64,000 nt of DNA from Roseovarius litoreus (GTDB taxonomy: Bacteria; Pseudomonadota; Alphaproteobacteria; Rhodobacterales; Rhodobacteraceae). Every line of letters begins with the position of its first letter. Position 1 is the first letter of the stretch. A model generated the notes under the pieces. The model saw only the letters and a list, made by a program, of their open reading frames with translations. It was not told where the DNA came from and searched no databases. A program made the position numbers and the translations under genes. The stretch spans positions 248,001 through 312,000 of the forward strand of contig NZ_FRCB01000003.1 of NCBI RefSeq assembly GCF_900142765.1. Direction: 5' to 3'. Positions 26,082 to 34,883 of this stretch are shown one piece after another.

Positions 26082-26403
26082 TGCGCAATACGCGTTAAGC
26101 TGCTTGGATGGGGCGGTACAGCCCCGCCCCAAGGCCGCGCCACCGCAAGAGCCTGAAACCACGAGTGAACCGAGTTTAGCAGGAATAGCAGGTTTAGCAG
26201 GCGGGGCGGCTCAAATCTCCAAACCTCAGCCCAGCGTCAGACAAACGAAAACCGCCTTTCCATATGGCGAAACGGTAGGGGAAAGGCCGCTGACCTATAC
26301 CGGGCGCGTTGTCTCATTGGACGCATGGCGCAGCTTGACGGAATGGGAAAAGCACGGGCCGCGCGGGCGGGTTTGGAGCGGGAGAAATCAGTTATGGGAA
26401 TGA
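26017..26403 (+). CDS. Small island protein with conserved VVSLDAWR...EWEKHGP tail
   Basis: Up to 128 aa from TTG at 26017; TTG at 26104 is an alternative, so the start is uncertain. The first part is low-complexity (Pro, Ala, Gly). The C-terminal 35 residues (YTGRVVSLDAWRSLTEWEKHGP) match a tail I associate with small proteins downstream of DUF3987 genes in alphaproteobacterial islands. It overlaps the end of the DUF3987 gene. Function unknown. Confidence 0.55.
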   Translation: MFAVARARQRGGSCEGAAIWFDAQYALSCLDGAVQPRPKAAPPQEPETTSEPSLAGIAGLAGGAAQISKPQPSVRQTKTAFPYGETVGERPLTYTGRVVSLDAWRSLTEWEKHGPRGRVWSGRNQLWE

Positions 26404-26457
26404 ATGAAAAGCAATCACTTAACCCGTTTTTGGGTGTGCAAATAGAGGGAGGTCGCA

Positions 26458-26754
26458 ATGCCTGGACCTGATCCAAATACCGTATGGTTCGAGGAATACG
26501 AGGGACGGCTACTTGCGACCTATGAGCCGTATTTGTGGAGCGGTAATGTCGGCAACCGTAAAGCGCGGGCTGTTGCAATCTTGAAGCGTCTGGTTTGGCA
26601 CGATTGGTTTTGCCGCTGGTGTGGCGATGATCTGCCAGACTGGCGCAGGGCGGATGCGCGGTATTGTTGCGCGGGGTGCAGGAAGCGAGCGGCGAGGCGT
26701 CGAAGGCAGAATCGTTTTTGCGCATACTTTTCAAACGATATCGCTAATAATTGA
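26458..26754 (+). CDS. Small zinc-finger-like protein
   Basis: A 98-aa protein. It carries FCRWCGDDLP then ADARYCCAGCRKRAARRRR, a four-cysteine treble-clef-like motif followed by a basic patch. GGGAGG lies 5 bases before the ATG. It is the last gene of the replication module. It may bind DNA or RNA; no named family. Confidence 0.65.
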   Translation: MPGPDPNTVWFEEYEGRLLATYEPYLWSGNVGNRKARAVAILKRLVWHDWFCRWCGDDLPDWRRADARYCCAGCRKRAARRRRQNRFCAYFSNDIANN

Positions 26755-26824
26755 AGTATCTGAAAGGAGTCGCTGAAAGCGGAGAGGCTTATTTCCGTTC
26801 TGATATCGCTAATAAGTATCTGAA
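26737..26824. repeat. Pair of direct repeats after the replication module
   Basis: GATATCGCTAATAA occurs at 26737-26750 and again at 26802-26815, each followed closely by GTATCTGAA (26756-26764 and 26816-26824). The spacing is 65 bases. They may be iteron-like or a small duplication. Confidence 0.5.
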
Positions 26825-26938
26825 CTGTCGGACTTTGTGCCAGCACCGCTTGCGGGAATCTGGGTGGATTCAGCATTACCATTGACAGATTTTGACTTCG
26901 TATCGCACACTTTCCGCATAATTTAAGGGATTTTTATT

Positions 26939-27556
26939 ATGAAATTGAGAACAGAGAACCGCATATTTAGCTTATTGGCCGCCACGCTTGCAGGAGGTCT
27001 GGCACTTGTGAATGCTAGCGACTTGCAGGCTAAGACTATTACGCCAGAATTTATAGATGAAGCAAATGGTTGGGGCTATTTTTTAGAACCAGGCTTAAAC
27101 ACGTTTGAAATTTCGATTTCGGGGAACTGCAGGCCAAGCGATGATCTAGGCGGAGCGGCTGATTGTTTTGAATTCCCGAGCGGCAGGTACACGTGGTCAA
27201 TCATCAATCCAGACTTTCTGGGTATCTTATCTGCAACTTGGCAAATTACCAAATTCGATACTCCTCCCGGTTTTTATGCGGAAAATTTCGGGAACTGTTT
27301 AAATGCAGGAAGGGGAATTATTGACTCTCGAAACTTAAATTCGATTAACGGTTTGGCCACTACAGATTCAGAAGGGGGTCTCGTTTGCTATGATACCTTG
27401 CAGGCAGAACGATCAGGCGGCTACAACTTTGCGAGCGAATATGAAGTCGCAATCGAATTTAATATTTCTACCGTTCCGATACCGGCAACGCTGCCGCTTC
27501 TAGCGGGAGCCGTCGCAGGGTTTGGTTTTTTGAGGCGTCGAAAAACTCGCAGATAG
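26939..27556 (+). CDS. VPLPA-CTERM secreted protein
   Basis: A 205-aa protein. The N-terminal signal peptide covers about residues 1-31 (RIFSLLAATLAGGLALVNA). The body is rich in Asn, Gly and aromatic residues with several cysteines. The C-terminus has the VPLPA-CTERM sorting signal: VPIPATLPLLAGAVAGFGFL then RRRKTRR, which an exosortase cuts and anchors. GC is clearly lower than in the chromosome. It is the last gene before the tRNA-Ser repeat and is likely cargo brought in by the island. The exosortase must be elsewhere. Confidence 0.85.
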   Translation: MKLRTENRIFSLLAATLAGGLALVNASDLQAKTITPEFIDEANGWGYFLEPGLNTFEISISGNCRPSDDLGGAADCFEFPSGRYTWSIINPDFLGILSATWQITKFDTPPGFYAENFGNCLNAGRGIIDSRNLNSINGLATTDSEGGLVCYDTLQAERSGGYNFASEYEVAIEFNISTVPIPATLPLLAGAVAGFGFLRRRKTRR

Positions 27557-27802
27557 TCCGCAAAGCTCATTTCCTCTAAATTTCGAGACCAATACGCGCG
27601 CGAGGGTAAATCCGCGCCGTAACTTGCTTGTGCTCCAAATTGCTAGAAGGCCAAACCGCAGGGTTGGCAAGATATTGTGCTGGATCAAATTTAAATCGCA
27701 GCAATTCCCAGCCATTCAAAAATAATGGTGGGTAAAATTGTGGGAAAATATTGTATATCTATGGATTATGATACTGATTTTAAAAGATATAATTGATTTA
27801 TG

Positions 27803-27816
27803 TGGCGGAGGAGGTG
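27803..27816 (+). repeat. Right attachment repeat (tRNA-Ser 3' end)
   Basis: TGGCGGAGGAGGTG, the CCA end and acceptor stem of tRNA-Ser seen from the plus strand, identical to 16202-16215. Confidence 0.8.
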
Positions 27817-27892
27817 GGATTCGAACCCACGGTACGCTTTCACGCACGCCGGTTTTCAAGACCGGTGCAATCGACCACTCTGCCACTCCTCC
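27803..27892 (-). tRNA. tRNA-Ser (anticodon TGA)
   Basis: Read on the minus strand it begins GGAGGAGTGGCAGAGTGG, has an anticodon loop CTTGAAA with anticodon TGA, a long variable arm (GCGTGAAAGC region), the T-arm GGGTTCGAATCCC, and closes with CTCCTCCG and an encoded CCA. The acceptor stem GGAGGAG/CTCCTCC pairs fully. Length with CCA is 90. Its 3' end is the integration site of the island on its left. Confidence 0.96.
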
Positions 27893-28110
27893 AGCCCGAT
27901 CTCCGTAAAGACTGTTTTCCGATTCTGGAAGACGCTGATCTCAGGGGATTTCCGCCGAATGGCACCTGTGCGCTTTTCTTGACGCAAGCAAGGCGCTAGA
28001 CTGTGCGCGCGTCTGGCGGTCCGAGCTTTGGCGCATCCATGATAACGCCGGGCAAACCGGTCACGATCAGGCGGCGCGGCAAGACGCGCGACACAGGCAA
28101 GGGGCAGGGA

Positions 28111-29004
28111 ATGACGCAGTTCATCAAAAGTGGCGGACGGGGCTGGAAAGGCATGCTCGTGGCAAGCGGGATGACGCTTGTCCTGACAGGCTGTCAGACT
28201 GCAGGTGAGTTCAACCCGTTCAGAGCCAATCAGGCGGGCTCCGGCACCGCAACCAGCGGCGATGCAACCTCGGTCCGGCTGGTCGAGCGGGATGTCGAAG
28301 CGCCCGATGTGTTCCAGAAAACCGACATGGGGCTCTGGGATGGACGACCGTCGCTTGGCGGGGTCTGGGTCGCGCATCCCGACGTCAGGGAACCGGAACG
28401 CGTCATCATCCGCAACATGTCGAATTCGAATTTCGTCATCGGTGCCCTGTTTCGGCGCGAACGCGACAACCCCGGCCCCGTGTTTCAGGTCTCCTCGGAT
28501 GCGGCAGCCGCCCTTGGCATGCTGGCCGGTGCGCCGGTTCAGCTGAATGTCACGGCCCTGCGCCGCGAAGAGGCGCCCGAACCCGAAGCCCCCGCCGAGG
28601 ACGCCGCAGGCACGGTTGCAGCGCCCGAGGCGGTGCAGACAAGCGCGCTGGATCCCGTTGCAGGGGCCGCCGCCGCCATCGAAGCTGCGGATGACACCAC
28701 CACCACAGCCGCAGCCGCCCCGGCCCCCGCTCCGCAACCCGCAGCACCGCCGCGCGCCGCGGCCTCGAGCCTTGAAAAGCCCTTCATCCAGATCGGCATA
28801 TTCAGCATCGAGGAAAACGCCGAGAATACCGCCACCGCCATGCGCCAGAACGGCATGGTGCCGACCGTCATGAAGCAAAGCAGCCAGGGCAAGACTTTCT
28901 GGCGGGTGATCGTCGGTCCGGCGACAAGCAGATCCGAACGGTCCGTGCTCCTTGAGAAGATCAGGGGCGTCGGCTTTGAAGACGCCTATCCGGTAACCAA
29001 CTAG
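28111..29004 (+). CDS. SPOR-domain lipoprotein
   Basis: A 297-aa protein. The ATG at 28111 with AGGGA just upstream is preferred over the open frame from 28003. A lipoprotein signal with lipobox LTGC (Cys near residue 28) is followed by a beta-rich region, an Ala/Pro/Glu linker (about 155-215) and a C-terminal SPOR domain (FIQIGIFSIEENAENTA to the end), which binds denuded peptidoglycan at the septum. It lies just upstream of a D-alanyl-D-alanine carboxypeptidase, which fits a cell-wall role. Confidence 0.85.
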   Translation: MTQFIKSGGRGWKGMLVASGMTLVLTGCQTAGEFNPFRANQAGSGTATSGDATSVRLVERDVEAPDVFQKTDMGLWDGRPSLGGVWVAHPDVREPERVIIRNMSNSNFVIGALFRRERDNPGPVFQVSSDAAAALGMLAGAPVQLNVTALRREEAPEPEAPAEDAAGTVAAPEAVQTSALDPVAGAAAAIEAADDTTTTAAAAPAPAPQPAAPPRAAASSLEKPFIQIGIFSIEENAENTATAMRQNGMVPTVMKQSSQGKTFWRVIVGPATSRSERSVLLEKIRGVGFEDAYPVTN

Positions 29005-29017
29005 ACGACGAGAGATC

Positions 29018-30184
29018 ATGCCCAGACTGTCCCGACTTCTGACGCCGCTTCTTCTGGTGATCGCGCTGGTTTCGCCGGCGGCGGCTTTCGACACGCGCGC
29101 CACCTCCGCCTTCGTGTTCGACATGAAGACAGGCACTGTCCTTCTGTCCAAGAACGCCGACGCGCCGCTGCCCCCGGCCTCGATGTCGAAATTGATGACG
29201 CTCTATGTCACCTTCGAGGCGGTCCGCGATGGCCGCCTGTCGCTCGATGACCGCTTGCCGGTGTCCCAGCATGCCATGAGCTTTGGCGGATCGACCATGT
29301 TCCTCGATACCACGGATCGTGTCCGGGTCGAGGATCTCTTGCGCGGGATCATCGTGCTGTCGGGCAATGATGCCTGTGTCGTTCTGGCCGAGGCGCTCAG
29401 CCCCGATGGCACGGAAGAGGGCTTCGCCCGCTACATGACGCAGCGCGCCCAGCAAATGGGCATGACGAATTCGACCTTCATGAATTCCAGCGGATGGCCC
29501 GCGGCGGGCCATCGCATGAGCATGCGCGACCTCGCGCTGCTCTCGCGTCACATCATCGAGGATTTTCCGGAATTCTACCCGATGTTCGCGGAAACCAAAT
29601 TCGAATTCGACGGCCGCGCCCCTCAGAATACGCGAAACCGCAACCCGATCCTGGGGCTTGGTATCGGTGCGGACGGGCTCAAGACCGGCCACACCCAGGA
29701 AGCGGGCTATGGTCTGGTCGGCTCGGCCAAACAAGGGGACCGCCGCGTGATTTTCGTCATATCGGGCCTTGAATCACGGCAGGCTCGGGCCGAGGAATCC
29801 GAGGCGATCGTCAACTGGTCCTTTCGCCAGTTCGTCGAGAAATCCGTTGTGAAAGCCGGGGTCGAAGTGGCCCGCGCCGATGTCTGGATGGGCGATGCAA
29901 CCAGCGTCGGCCTGACCCCGGCCTCGGATATCTCGACATTGATGCCGGTGCTGGCAGAGGATCGGGTGGAGGGAGAGGTGGTCTATCAGGGTCCGGTGCA
30001 TGCCCCGATCAAGGCCGGCGATCAACTGGCCGAACTGGTTTTCGCCCCCGAAGGCCTGCCGGAAACCCGGGTGCCTCTGGTGGCGGCCGAGGATGTGCCG
30101 CGCGGCGGGTTCATGGCCCGGATGCGCACCGTGTCGGGGCTGCTCATCACGCGGTTGCGGCAAGGCCCTGAGGGTACGCTTTGA
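29018..30184 (+). CDS. D-alanyl-D-alanine carboxypeptidase (PBP5/6 family)
   Basis: A 388-aa protein. A Sec signal (LTPLLLVIALVSPAAAF) is followed by the three active-site motifs of low-mass penicillin-binding proteins: SMSK (SxxK), SGN and KTG in GLKTGHTQ. A C-terminal PBP5 domain follows. It trims pentapeptides in the periplasm. The stop overlaps the TTG start of tmk, so it is likely cotranscribed with tmk and holB. Confidence 0.93.
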   Translation: MPRLSRLLTPLLLVIALVSPAAAFDTRATSAFVFDMKTGTVLLSKNADAPLPPASMSKLMTLYVTFEAVRDGRLSLDDRLPVSQHAMSFGGSTMFLDTTDRVRVEDLLRGIIVLSGNDACVVLAEALSPDGTEEGFARYMTQRAQQMGMTNSTFMNSSGWPAAGHRMSMRDLALLSRHIIEDFPEFYPMFAETKFEFDGRAPQNTRNRNPILGLGIGADGLKTGHTQEAGYGLVGSAKQGDRRVIFVISGLESRQARAEESEAIVNWSFRQFVEKSVVKAGVEVARADVWMGDATSVGLTPASDISTLMPVLAEDRVEGEVVYQGPVHAPIKAGDQLAELVFAPEGLPETRVPLVAAEDVPRGGFMARMRTVSGLLITRLRQGPEGTL

Positions 30185-30807
30185 CGGCGGGCGGCTATTT
30201 CATCAGCTTCGAAGGAATAGACGGCTCGGGCAAATCCACCCAGGCCCGGCTTCTGGCCGATCATCTGCGCGGTACGGGCCGTGACGTGGTGCTGACCCGT
30301 GAACCGGGCGGCAGCCCCGGCGCCGAGGAAATCCGCGCGCTGGTGCTCGAAGGCGACGGGGACCGCTGGTCGCCGGAAACCGAGCTGCTGCTGTTCACCG
30401 CCGCGCGCCGCGACCATCTGGAACGCACGATCGCCCCGGCGCTCGAGGCCGGGCAGATCGTCATCTGCGACCGTTTCGCCGACAGCACGCGGCTCTATCA
30501 GGGGCTGGCGCGCGCCGATCTGCGCAGGCTTGTGGACCAGTTGCACAGCCTGATGATCGGGCGCGAACCAGACCTGACCATCCTGATCGACATGGACCCT
30601 GCAACCGGTTTGGGCCGCGCTCTGGCCCGCGGCAGCGGCGAGGACCGGTTCGAATCCTTCGGCGACAGCATGCAGCAGAAGATCCGCCAGGGGTTTCTCG
30701 ATCTCGCGCAGGAATTCAGCGCGCGTTTCGTCACCGTCGATGGCAACCGCCAGCTAGACGCCGTCGCCGCCGATATCCGTCAGATCGCCGAAAGCTGGCT
30801 GCCATGA
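30181..30807 (+). CDS. tmk: Thymidylate kinase
   Basis: A 208-aa protein that phosphorylates dTMP to dTDP. The P-loop is FEGIDGSGKSTQA, the DR(Y/F)-type motif is CDRFADST, and LIDMDP is seen near residue 138. The TTG at 30181 with GAGGG upstream, overlapping the carboxypeptidase stop, fits the protein's normal start. It overlaps holB by ATGA. Confidence 0.95.
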   Translation: MTAGGYFISFEGIDGSGKSTQARLLADHLRGTGRDVVLTREPGGSPGAEEIRALVLEGDGDRWSPETELLLFTAARRDHLERTIAPALEAGQIVICDRFADSTRLYQGLARADLRRLVDQLHSLMIGREPDLTILIDMDPATGLGRALARGSGEDRFESFGDSMQQKIRQGFLDLAQEFSARFVTVDGNRQLDAVAADIRQIAESWLP

Positions 30808-31931
30808 GCGATGCCGCCACCGCCCCCGAGCCGGACCGCGTGGAGGGCGCGCCACACCCGCGTGAAACGCCCCGGCTGATCGGGCAGCAGGCGGCCGAGG
30901 GGGCGTTTCTGGAGGCGTTCAACTCGGGTCGGCTGCATCACGGCTGGCTGATCACCGGGCCGCGTGGCGTGGGCAAGGCGACGCTGGCCTGGGCCATCGC
31001 GCGCTTTTTGCTGGCCACCCCCGATCCCGGCTCGGATGACGGGGGCCTTTTCGGGGATGCAGCACCCATGCCCGACAGTCTGGCCATTCCCGCGGATCAT
31101 CCCGTGGCCCGACGCATCGCGGCGGGCTCCGATCCGGGTCTGTTCCACATCACCCGCAGTGTGAACGAAAAGACAGGCCGCCTGCGCGATCGCATCGTCG
31201 CCGACGATGTGCGCAGCCTCAATCACTTCCTGCATCTGTCGTCCACCGATGGCGGGCGGCGCGTGGTGCTGATCGACAGCGCCGACGAGATGAACACCCA
31301 AGCCGCCAATGCTCTTCTGAAGATGCTCGAAGAGCCGCCCGCGCGCACCGTCCTTCTGCTGGTCAGTCACCAGCCCTCGCGCCTTTTGCCGACGATCCGC
31401 TCGCGCTGTCGCGAATTGCGCCTTGCCCCGCTTGGCGCGCAGGACATGGCCGCCGCACTCGAACAGGCCGGGATCTCCCCCGATGCCGATGCCTCGGCGC
31501 TGGCCGAGCTGTCCGCCGGATCGGTGGGCGAGGCGGTGCGCCTCATCAATCTTGGCGGCGTGGCCATGTACCGCGAAATCGTCGAGATCGCGGCCACCAT
31601 GCCCCGGCTTGACCGCGCCCGTGCCCTCGGATTGGCCGAGGCCGCCGCCACCCGTGGCGCCGAGGAGAAGCTCGATCTTCTTCTCGGGCTGACCGATCTT
31701 TTTCTGGCGCGGCTGGCGCGCGGCGGCACACTTGGACCCCCGCCCGAGGCGGTGCCCGGCGAAAGCGCCTTGATCGCGCGCCTCTCGCCATCGCCTCATG
31801 CAGGCCGGGCCTGGGCTGAATGCGCCCAGATGATCGGCGCGCGCGCACGTCATGGCCGAGCGGTCAACCTTGACCCTGCCGCGCTGGTCCTAGATACCGT
31901 GTTCAAGATTCAGCAGACCGCGGCGGGCTGA
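30804..31931 (+). CDS. holB: DNA polymerase III delta-prime subunit
   Basis: A 375-aa clamp-loader subunit. An AAA+ fold with Walker-like GPRGVGKATLAWA is followed by a sensor region (LLKMLEEPPARTV) and SRCRELRL, which is the SRC-type motif of clamp loaders. It pairs with tmk, as in many proteobacteria. The start ATG overlaps the tmk stop. Confidence 0.93.
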   Translation: MSDAATAPEPDRVEGAPHPRETPRLIGQQAAEGAFLEAFNSGRLHHGWLITGPRGVGKATLAWAIARFLLATPDPGSDDGGLFGDAAPMPDSLAIPADHPVARRIAAGSDPGLFHITRSVNEKTGRLRDRIVADDVRSLNHFLHLSSTDGGRRVVLIDSADEMNTQAANALLKMLEEPPARTVLLLVSHQPSRLLPTIRSRCRELRLAPLGAQDMAAALEQAGISPDADASALAELSAGSVGEAVRLINLGGVAMYREIVEIAATMPRLDRARALGLAEAAATRGAEEKLDLLLGLTDLFLARLARGGTLGPPPEAVPGESALIARLSPSPHAGRAWAECAQMIGARARHGRAVNLDPAALVLDTVFKIQQTAAG

Positions 31932-31952
31932 CCGGCCCGCATCAGGGGCGAC

Positions 31953-32759
31953 ATGACCGAGACGATCCAGATCACCGACAGCCATTGCCACCTTGATTTC
32001 GACGTCTTCGACGCCAACCGCGATCAGGTGGTGCAGCGGGCCGTCGATGCTGGCGTTGCCCGCATGGTCACGATCTGCACCAAACTCCGGCTCGAGCCGC
32101 AGGTGCGCGCCATCGCCGAGGCCCATGCGCCGGTCTTCTATGCCGCAGGCACCCACCCGATGAGCGCCGCAGACGAGCCGATGGCCAGTGTGGACGAACT
32201 GGTGACACTGTCCCAGCATCCCAAATTCGTGGGCATCGGAGAAACCGGGCTTGATTATCACTACACCGCCGACAGCAAGGCCGTGCAGCAGCAAAGCCTG
32301 CGCATCCATATCGCCGCGGCCCGCGAAACCGGCTTGCCGCTCATCATCCATGCGCGCGACGCGGATGAGGACATGGCCCGCATCCTCTCGGAAGAACATG
32401 CCAAGGGCGCGTTTTCCTGCGTGATGCATTGCTTTTCCTCCAGCGCCGCGCTGGCGCGCGCGGCACTTGATCTGGGCTTTTACCTCTCCATGTCGGGGAT
32501 CGCGGCCTTCCCGCGTTCCGCCGATCTGCGCGAGATTTTCGCCGCCGCCCCGGTGGACCGGGTCCTCGTGGAAACCGACGCGCCGTACCTTGCGCCGCCG
32601 CCCCATCGTGGCCGCACCAACGAGCCCGCCTATACCGTCCACACCGCCAAGGTTGGCGCCGAGGTGTTCGGCATGGACTGGCCCGATTTCGCGGCGCAGA
32701 CCGAGGCCAATTTCAACCGCCTCTTCACCAAGGCCGCGAATTACAAGGCGGCGGCCTGA
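31953..32759 (+). CDS. tatD: TatD-family metal-dependent DNase
   Basis: A 268-aa TIM-barrel hydrolase. Metal ligands are visible: the HxH in DSHCHLDF, Glu in GIGETGLDYH, His in IIHARDAD and in MHCFS, and Asp in ETDAPYLAPP. It follows holB with a 21-base gap, the usual order. TatD proteins are 3'-5' exonucleases or D-aminoacyl hydrolases. Confidence 0.94.
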   Translation: MTETIQITDSHCHLDFDVFDANRDQVVQRAVDAGVARMVTICTKLRLEPQVRAIAEAHAPVFYAAGTHPMSAADEPMASVDELVTLSQHPKFVGIGETGLDYHYTADSKAVQQQSLRIHIAAARETGLPLIIHARDADEDMARILSEEHAKGAFSCVMHCFSSSAALARAALDLGFYLSMSGIAAFPRSADLREIFAAAPVDRVLVETDAPYLAPPPHRGRTNEPAYTVHTAKVGAEVFGMDWPDFAAQTEANFNRLFTKAANYKAAA

Positions 32760-33556
32760 TGGGCGAGATGCGGTTCATCATCCTTGGGTGCGGCTCATCG
32801 GGGGGCGTGCCTCGGCTGGGTGGCCATTGGGGCGAGTGTGACCCCGACAATCCGCGCAATACCCGCCGCCGCTGTTCGCTCCTGATCGAGCGCGAAGGAC
32901 CGGGCGGCATCACCCGCGCTCTCATCGACACCTCGCCCGATCTGCGTGCGCAGCTTCTGGATGCCGGCGTGGGCGAGCTTGACGCGGTGCTCTATACCCA
33001 CAGCCATGCCGACCATGTGCACGGCATCGACGATCTGCGCATGATCGTGTTCAACATGCGCCGCCGCTTGCCGGTCTGGGCCGATGGCGACACCCAGAAC
33101 GCGCTTTATGCGCGCTTCGGCTATGCCTTCATCCAACCCGAGGACAGCCCCTATCCGCCGATCCTCGACATGCACACGATCAGCGGCGATGTGACGATCG
33201 ACGGGGCAGGGGGGCCGATCACCCTCACCCCGTTCGAGGTCAATCACGGCTCGATCGAGGCGCTCGGCTTCCGGATCGGCGATCTGGCCTATCTGCCCGA
33301 TGTGGCGCAGATCCCCGACGATGTCTGGCCCATGCTCGAAGGGCTGGACTGCTGGATTCTCGACGCGCTGCGGCGCACCCCGCATCCCACGCATTCGCAT
33401 CTCGAACAGTCGCTCGACTGGATCGCGCGGGTGGCGCCGCGGCGCGCGGTGCTGACCAACATGCATATCGACCTGGATTACCAGACCGTTGCGGATGAAA
33501 CGCCCGCGCATGTGACACCGGCCTATGACGGCATGATCCTGACATATCCGGCCTGA
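32759..33556 (+). CDS. MBL-fold metallohydrolase (PhnP-like)
   Basis: A 265-aa protein with the metallo-beta-lactamase signature THSHADHVHGID and a GCGSSGGVPRLGG start typical of PhnP/phosphodiesterase-type members. The ATG overlaps the tatD stop (TGATG). The substrate is unknown; cyclic phosphodiester cleavage is the family guess. Confidence 0.9.
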   Translation: MGEMRFIILGCGSSGGVPRLGGHWGECDPDNPRNTRRRCSLLIEREGPGGITRALIDTSPDLRAQLLDAGVGELDAVLYTHSHADHVHGIDDLRMIVFNMRRRLPVWADGDTQNALYARFGYAFIQPEDSPYPPILDMHTISGDVTIDGAGGPITLTPFEVNHGSIEALGFRIGDLAYLPDVAQIPDDVWPMLEGLDCWILDALRRTPHPTHSHLEQSLDWIARVAPRRAVLTNMHIDLDYQTVADETPAHVTPAYDGMILTYPA

Positions 33557-33560
33557 TGAC

Positions 33561-34490
33561 ATGCAGGCGCTGATCGATGTGATCCTGCCGGTCTTTCTGG
33601 TGATCGGTTTCGGATATATTGCGGCATGGCGGGGCTGGTTCACCGAAGCCTCGGTCGATGGCGTGATGCAGTTCGTTCAGAATTTCGCGGTGCCCTGTTT
33701 GCTGTTCACCGCAATCGCCCGACTTGATCTCGACCGTTATTTCGATCCCTGGCTTCTGGCGAGCTTCTATATCGGTGCCCTGTCGGGGTTTCTTCTGGGG
33801 CTGTTCGGTGCCCGCTTTCTCTTCGGGCGCGATTGGGAGGATGCGGTCGCCATCGGGTTTTGCTGTCTCTTCTCCAACTCGGTCCTGCTGGGCCTGCCGA
33901 TCATGGAGCGTGCCTATGGCCCGGATGCGCTCGATGCCAATTACGCGATCGTCGCGATGCATTCGCCCTTCTGTTACGCGGTTGGTATCTCGGTGATGGA
34001 GATCACCCGTTCGCGGGGCCGGGCGGGGCCGGCCCTTGTGGGGCGCGTGCTCAAGGCGATGTTCTCGAACGCGCTGATCCTTGGGGTGGCGGCGGGCTTC
34101 TTGGTCAACCTGTCAGGCATCGCGATGCCAAGCGCGCTGGATCAGGGGCTCGATCTGATGGTGCGTGCGGCCCTTCCGGCGGCGCTTTTCGCCCTTGGCG
34201 GGGTGCTGCTGCGCTATCGGCCGGATGGCGATCTGCGGATCGTGATCTTCGTCTGCTTCGTGGGCCTTGTCGCGCATCCGCTCATCACGCGGGGGCTTGG
34301 CAGCGCGTTTTCCCTACCCGATCCCGCGCTGCGTTCAGCGGTGGTGACGGCGGCGATGGCGCCGGGGGTCAATGCCTATATCTTCGCCAATATGTATGGC
34401 CGTGCACGCCGGGTGGCGGCCAGTTCTGTGCTGGCGGCAACGGCGCTGTCGATCCTGACGGTGTGGATGTGGCTGGGAAGCCTGCCGTGA
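33561..34490 (+). CDS. AEC-family auxin efflux carrier-like transporter
   Basis: A 309-aa membrane protein with about ten hydrophobic helices and the MTP/AEC family's repeated two-half layout. The first helix starts at ALIDVILPVFLVIGFGY. It starts five bases after the metallohydrolase and is likely the end of this operon. The substrate is probably a small carboxylate; it cannot be told from sequence. Confidence 0.88.
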   Translation: MQALIDVILPVFLVIGFGYIAAWRGWFTEASVDGVMQFVQNFAVPCLLFTAIARLDLDRYFDPWLLASFYIGALSGFLLGLFGARFLFGRDWEDAVAIGFCCLFSNSVLLGLPIMERAYGPDALDANYAIVAMHSPFCYAVGISVMEITRSRGRAGPALVGRVLKAMFSNALILGVAAGFLVNLSGIAMPSALDQGLDLMVRAALPAALFALGGVLLRYRPDGDLRIVIFVCFVGLVAHPLITRGLGSAFSLPDPALRSAVVTAAMAPGVNAYIFANMYGRARRVAASSVLAATALSILTVWMWLGSLP

Positions 34491-34491
34491 T

Positions 34492-34512
34492 GCGGGGGCT
34501 TTCGCCCCCCGC
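34492..34512. terminator. Hairpin between convergent genes
   Basis: GCGGGGGC and GCCCCCCGC form a strong stem with a TTTC loop, placed in the 24-base gap between the AEC transporter and the ArsR gene. Without T-runs it may still stop transcription from either side. Confidence 0.5.
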
Positions 34513-34514
34513 CG

Positions 34515-34838
34515 TCACTTGCCCGGATTGCAGAACTGGCGATAGAGCAGGTCGATCAGCTCGCGGGTCTTTTCATCGGCCAGACTGTAGAAGATCGTCT
34601 TGCCCTCTCGCCGCGTCTTGACCCGGCCCTCTTCCCGCAGCCGTGCAAGGATCTGGCTCACGGCGGCCTGCCGCATTTCCAGAAGCTGCTCCAACTCGCC
34701 CACCGATTTCTCGCCAGACCCCAGATGACACAAGGTCATCAACCGCCCCTCATGGGCGACGGTCTTGAGAAATGCAGCCGCCAGTTTGGCGTTTTCCTGC
34801 ATTTCGGTCGGGGTGACAGTGATATCCTTGGTGGTCAA
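34515..34838 (-). CDS. ArsR-family repressor, SqrR/BigR-like persulfide sensor
   Basis: A 107-aa winged-helix repressor. The two cysteines Cys37 (MTLCHLGSG) and Cys103 (RQFCN) are 66 residues apart, the same spacing as the redox pair of SqrR and BigR, which form a tetrasulfide link on sulfide or persulfide stress. No metal-binding ELCVCD motif is present. A 12-bp palindrome (34884-34895) lies upstream. The target genes are not evident in this window. Confidence 0.82.
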   Translation of the reverse strand: MTTKDITVTPTEMQENAKLAAAFLKTVAHEGRLMTLCHLGSGEKSVGELEQLLEMRQAAVSQILARLREEGRVKTRREGKTIFYSLADEKTRELIDLLYRQFCNPGK

Positions 34839-34883
34839 TTCGGTTTCACTTCCTCAGCGATGAATCGGCATCTCTTAGCACGT

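Larger units (their letters stand above)
16202..27816. mobile_element. Integrative genomic island at tRNA-Ser (about 11.6 kb)
   Basis: A 14-bp perfect direct repeat, TGGCGGAGGAGGTG, is present at 16202-16215 and 27803-27816. The right copy is the CCA end and acceptor stem of an intact tRNA-Ser read on the minus strand; the left copy is the displaced 3' end. A tyrosine integrase starts 165 bases inside the left repeat. Inside are accessory genes, a replication module (AlpA, winged helix, Toprim primase, DUF3987 protein) and a cargo gene. Parts are much more AT-rich than the chromosome (17.6-22.8 kb and 26.7-27.8 kb). No capsid, relaxase or complete conjugation genes are seen, so it resembles a satellite-like or mobilisable island. 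Confidence 0.85.

Noticed and set aside
16202-27816. A prophage
   Set aside because: There are no capsid, terminase, tail or lysis genes; the content is that of a P4-like or satellite-like island.
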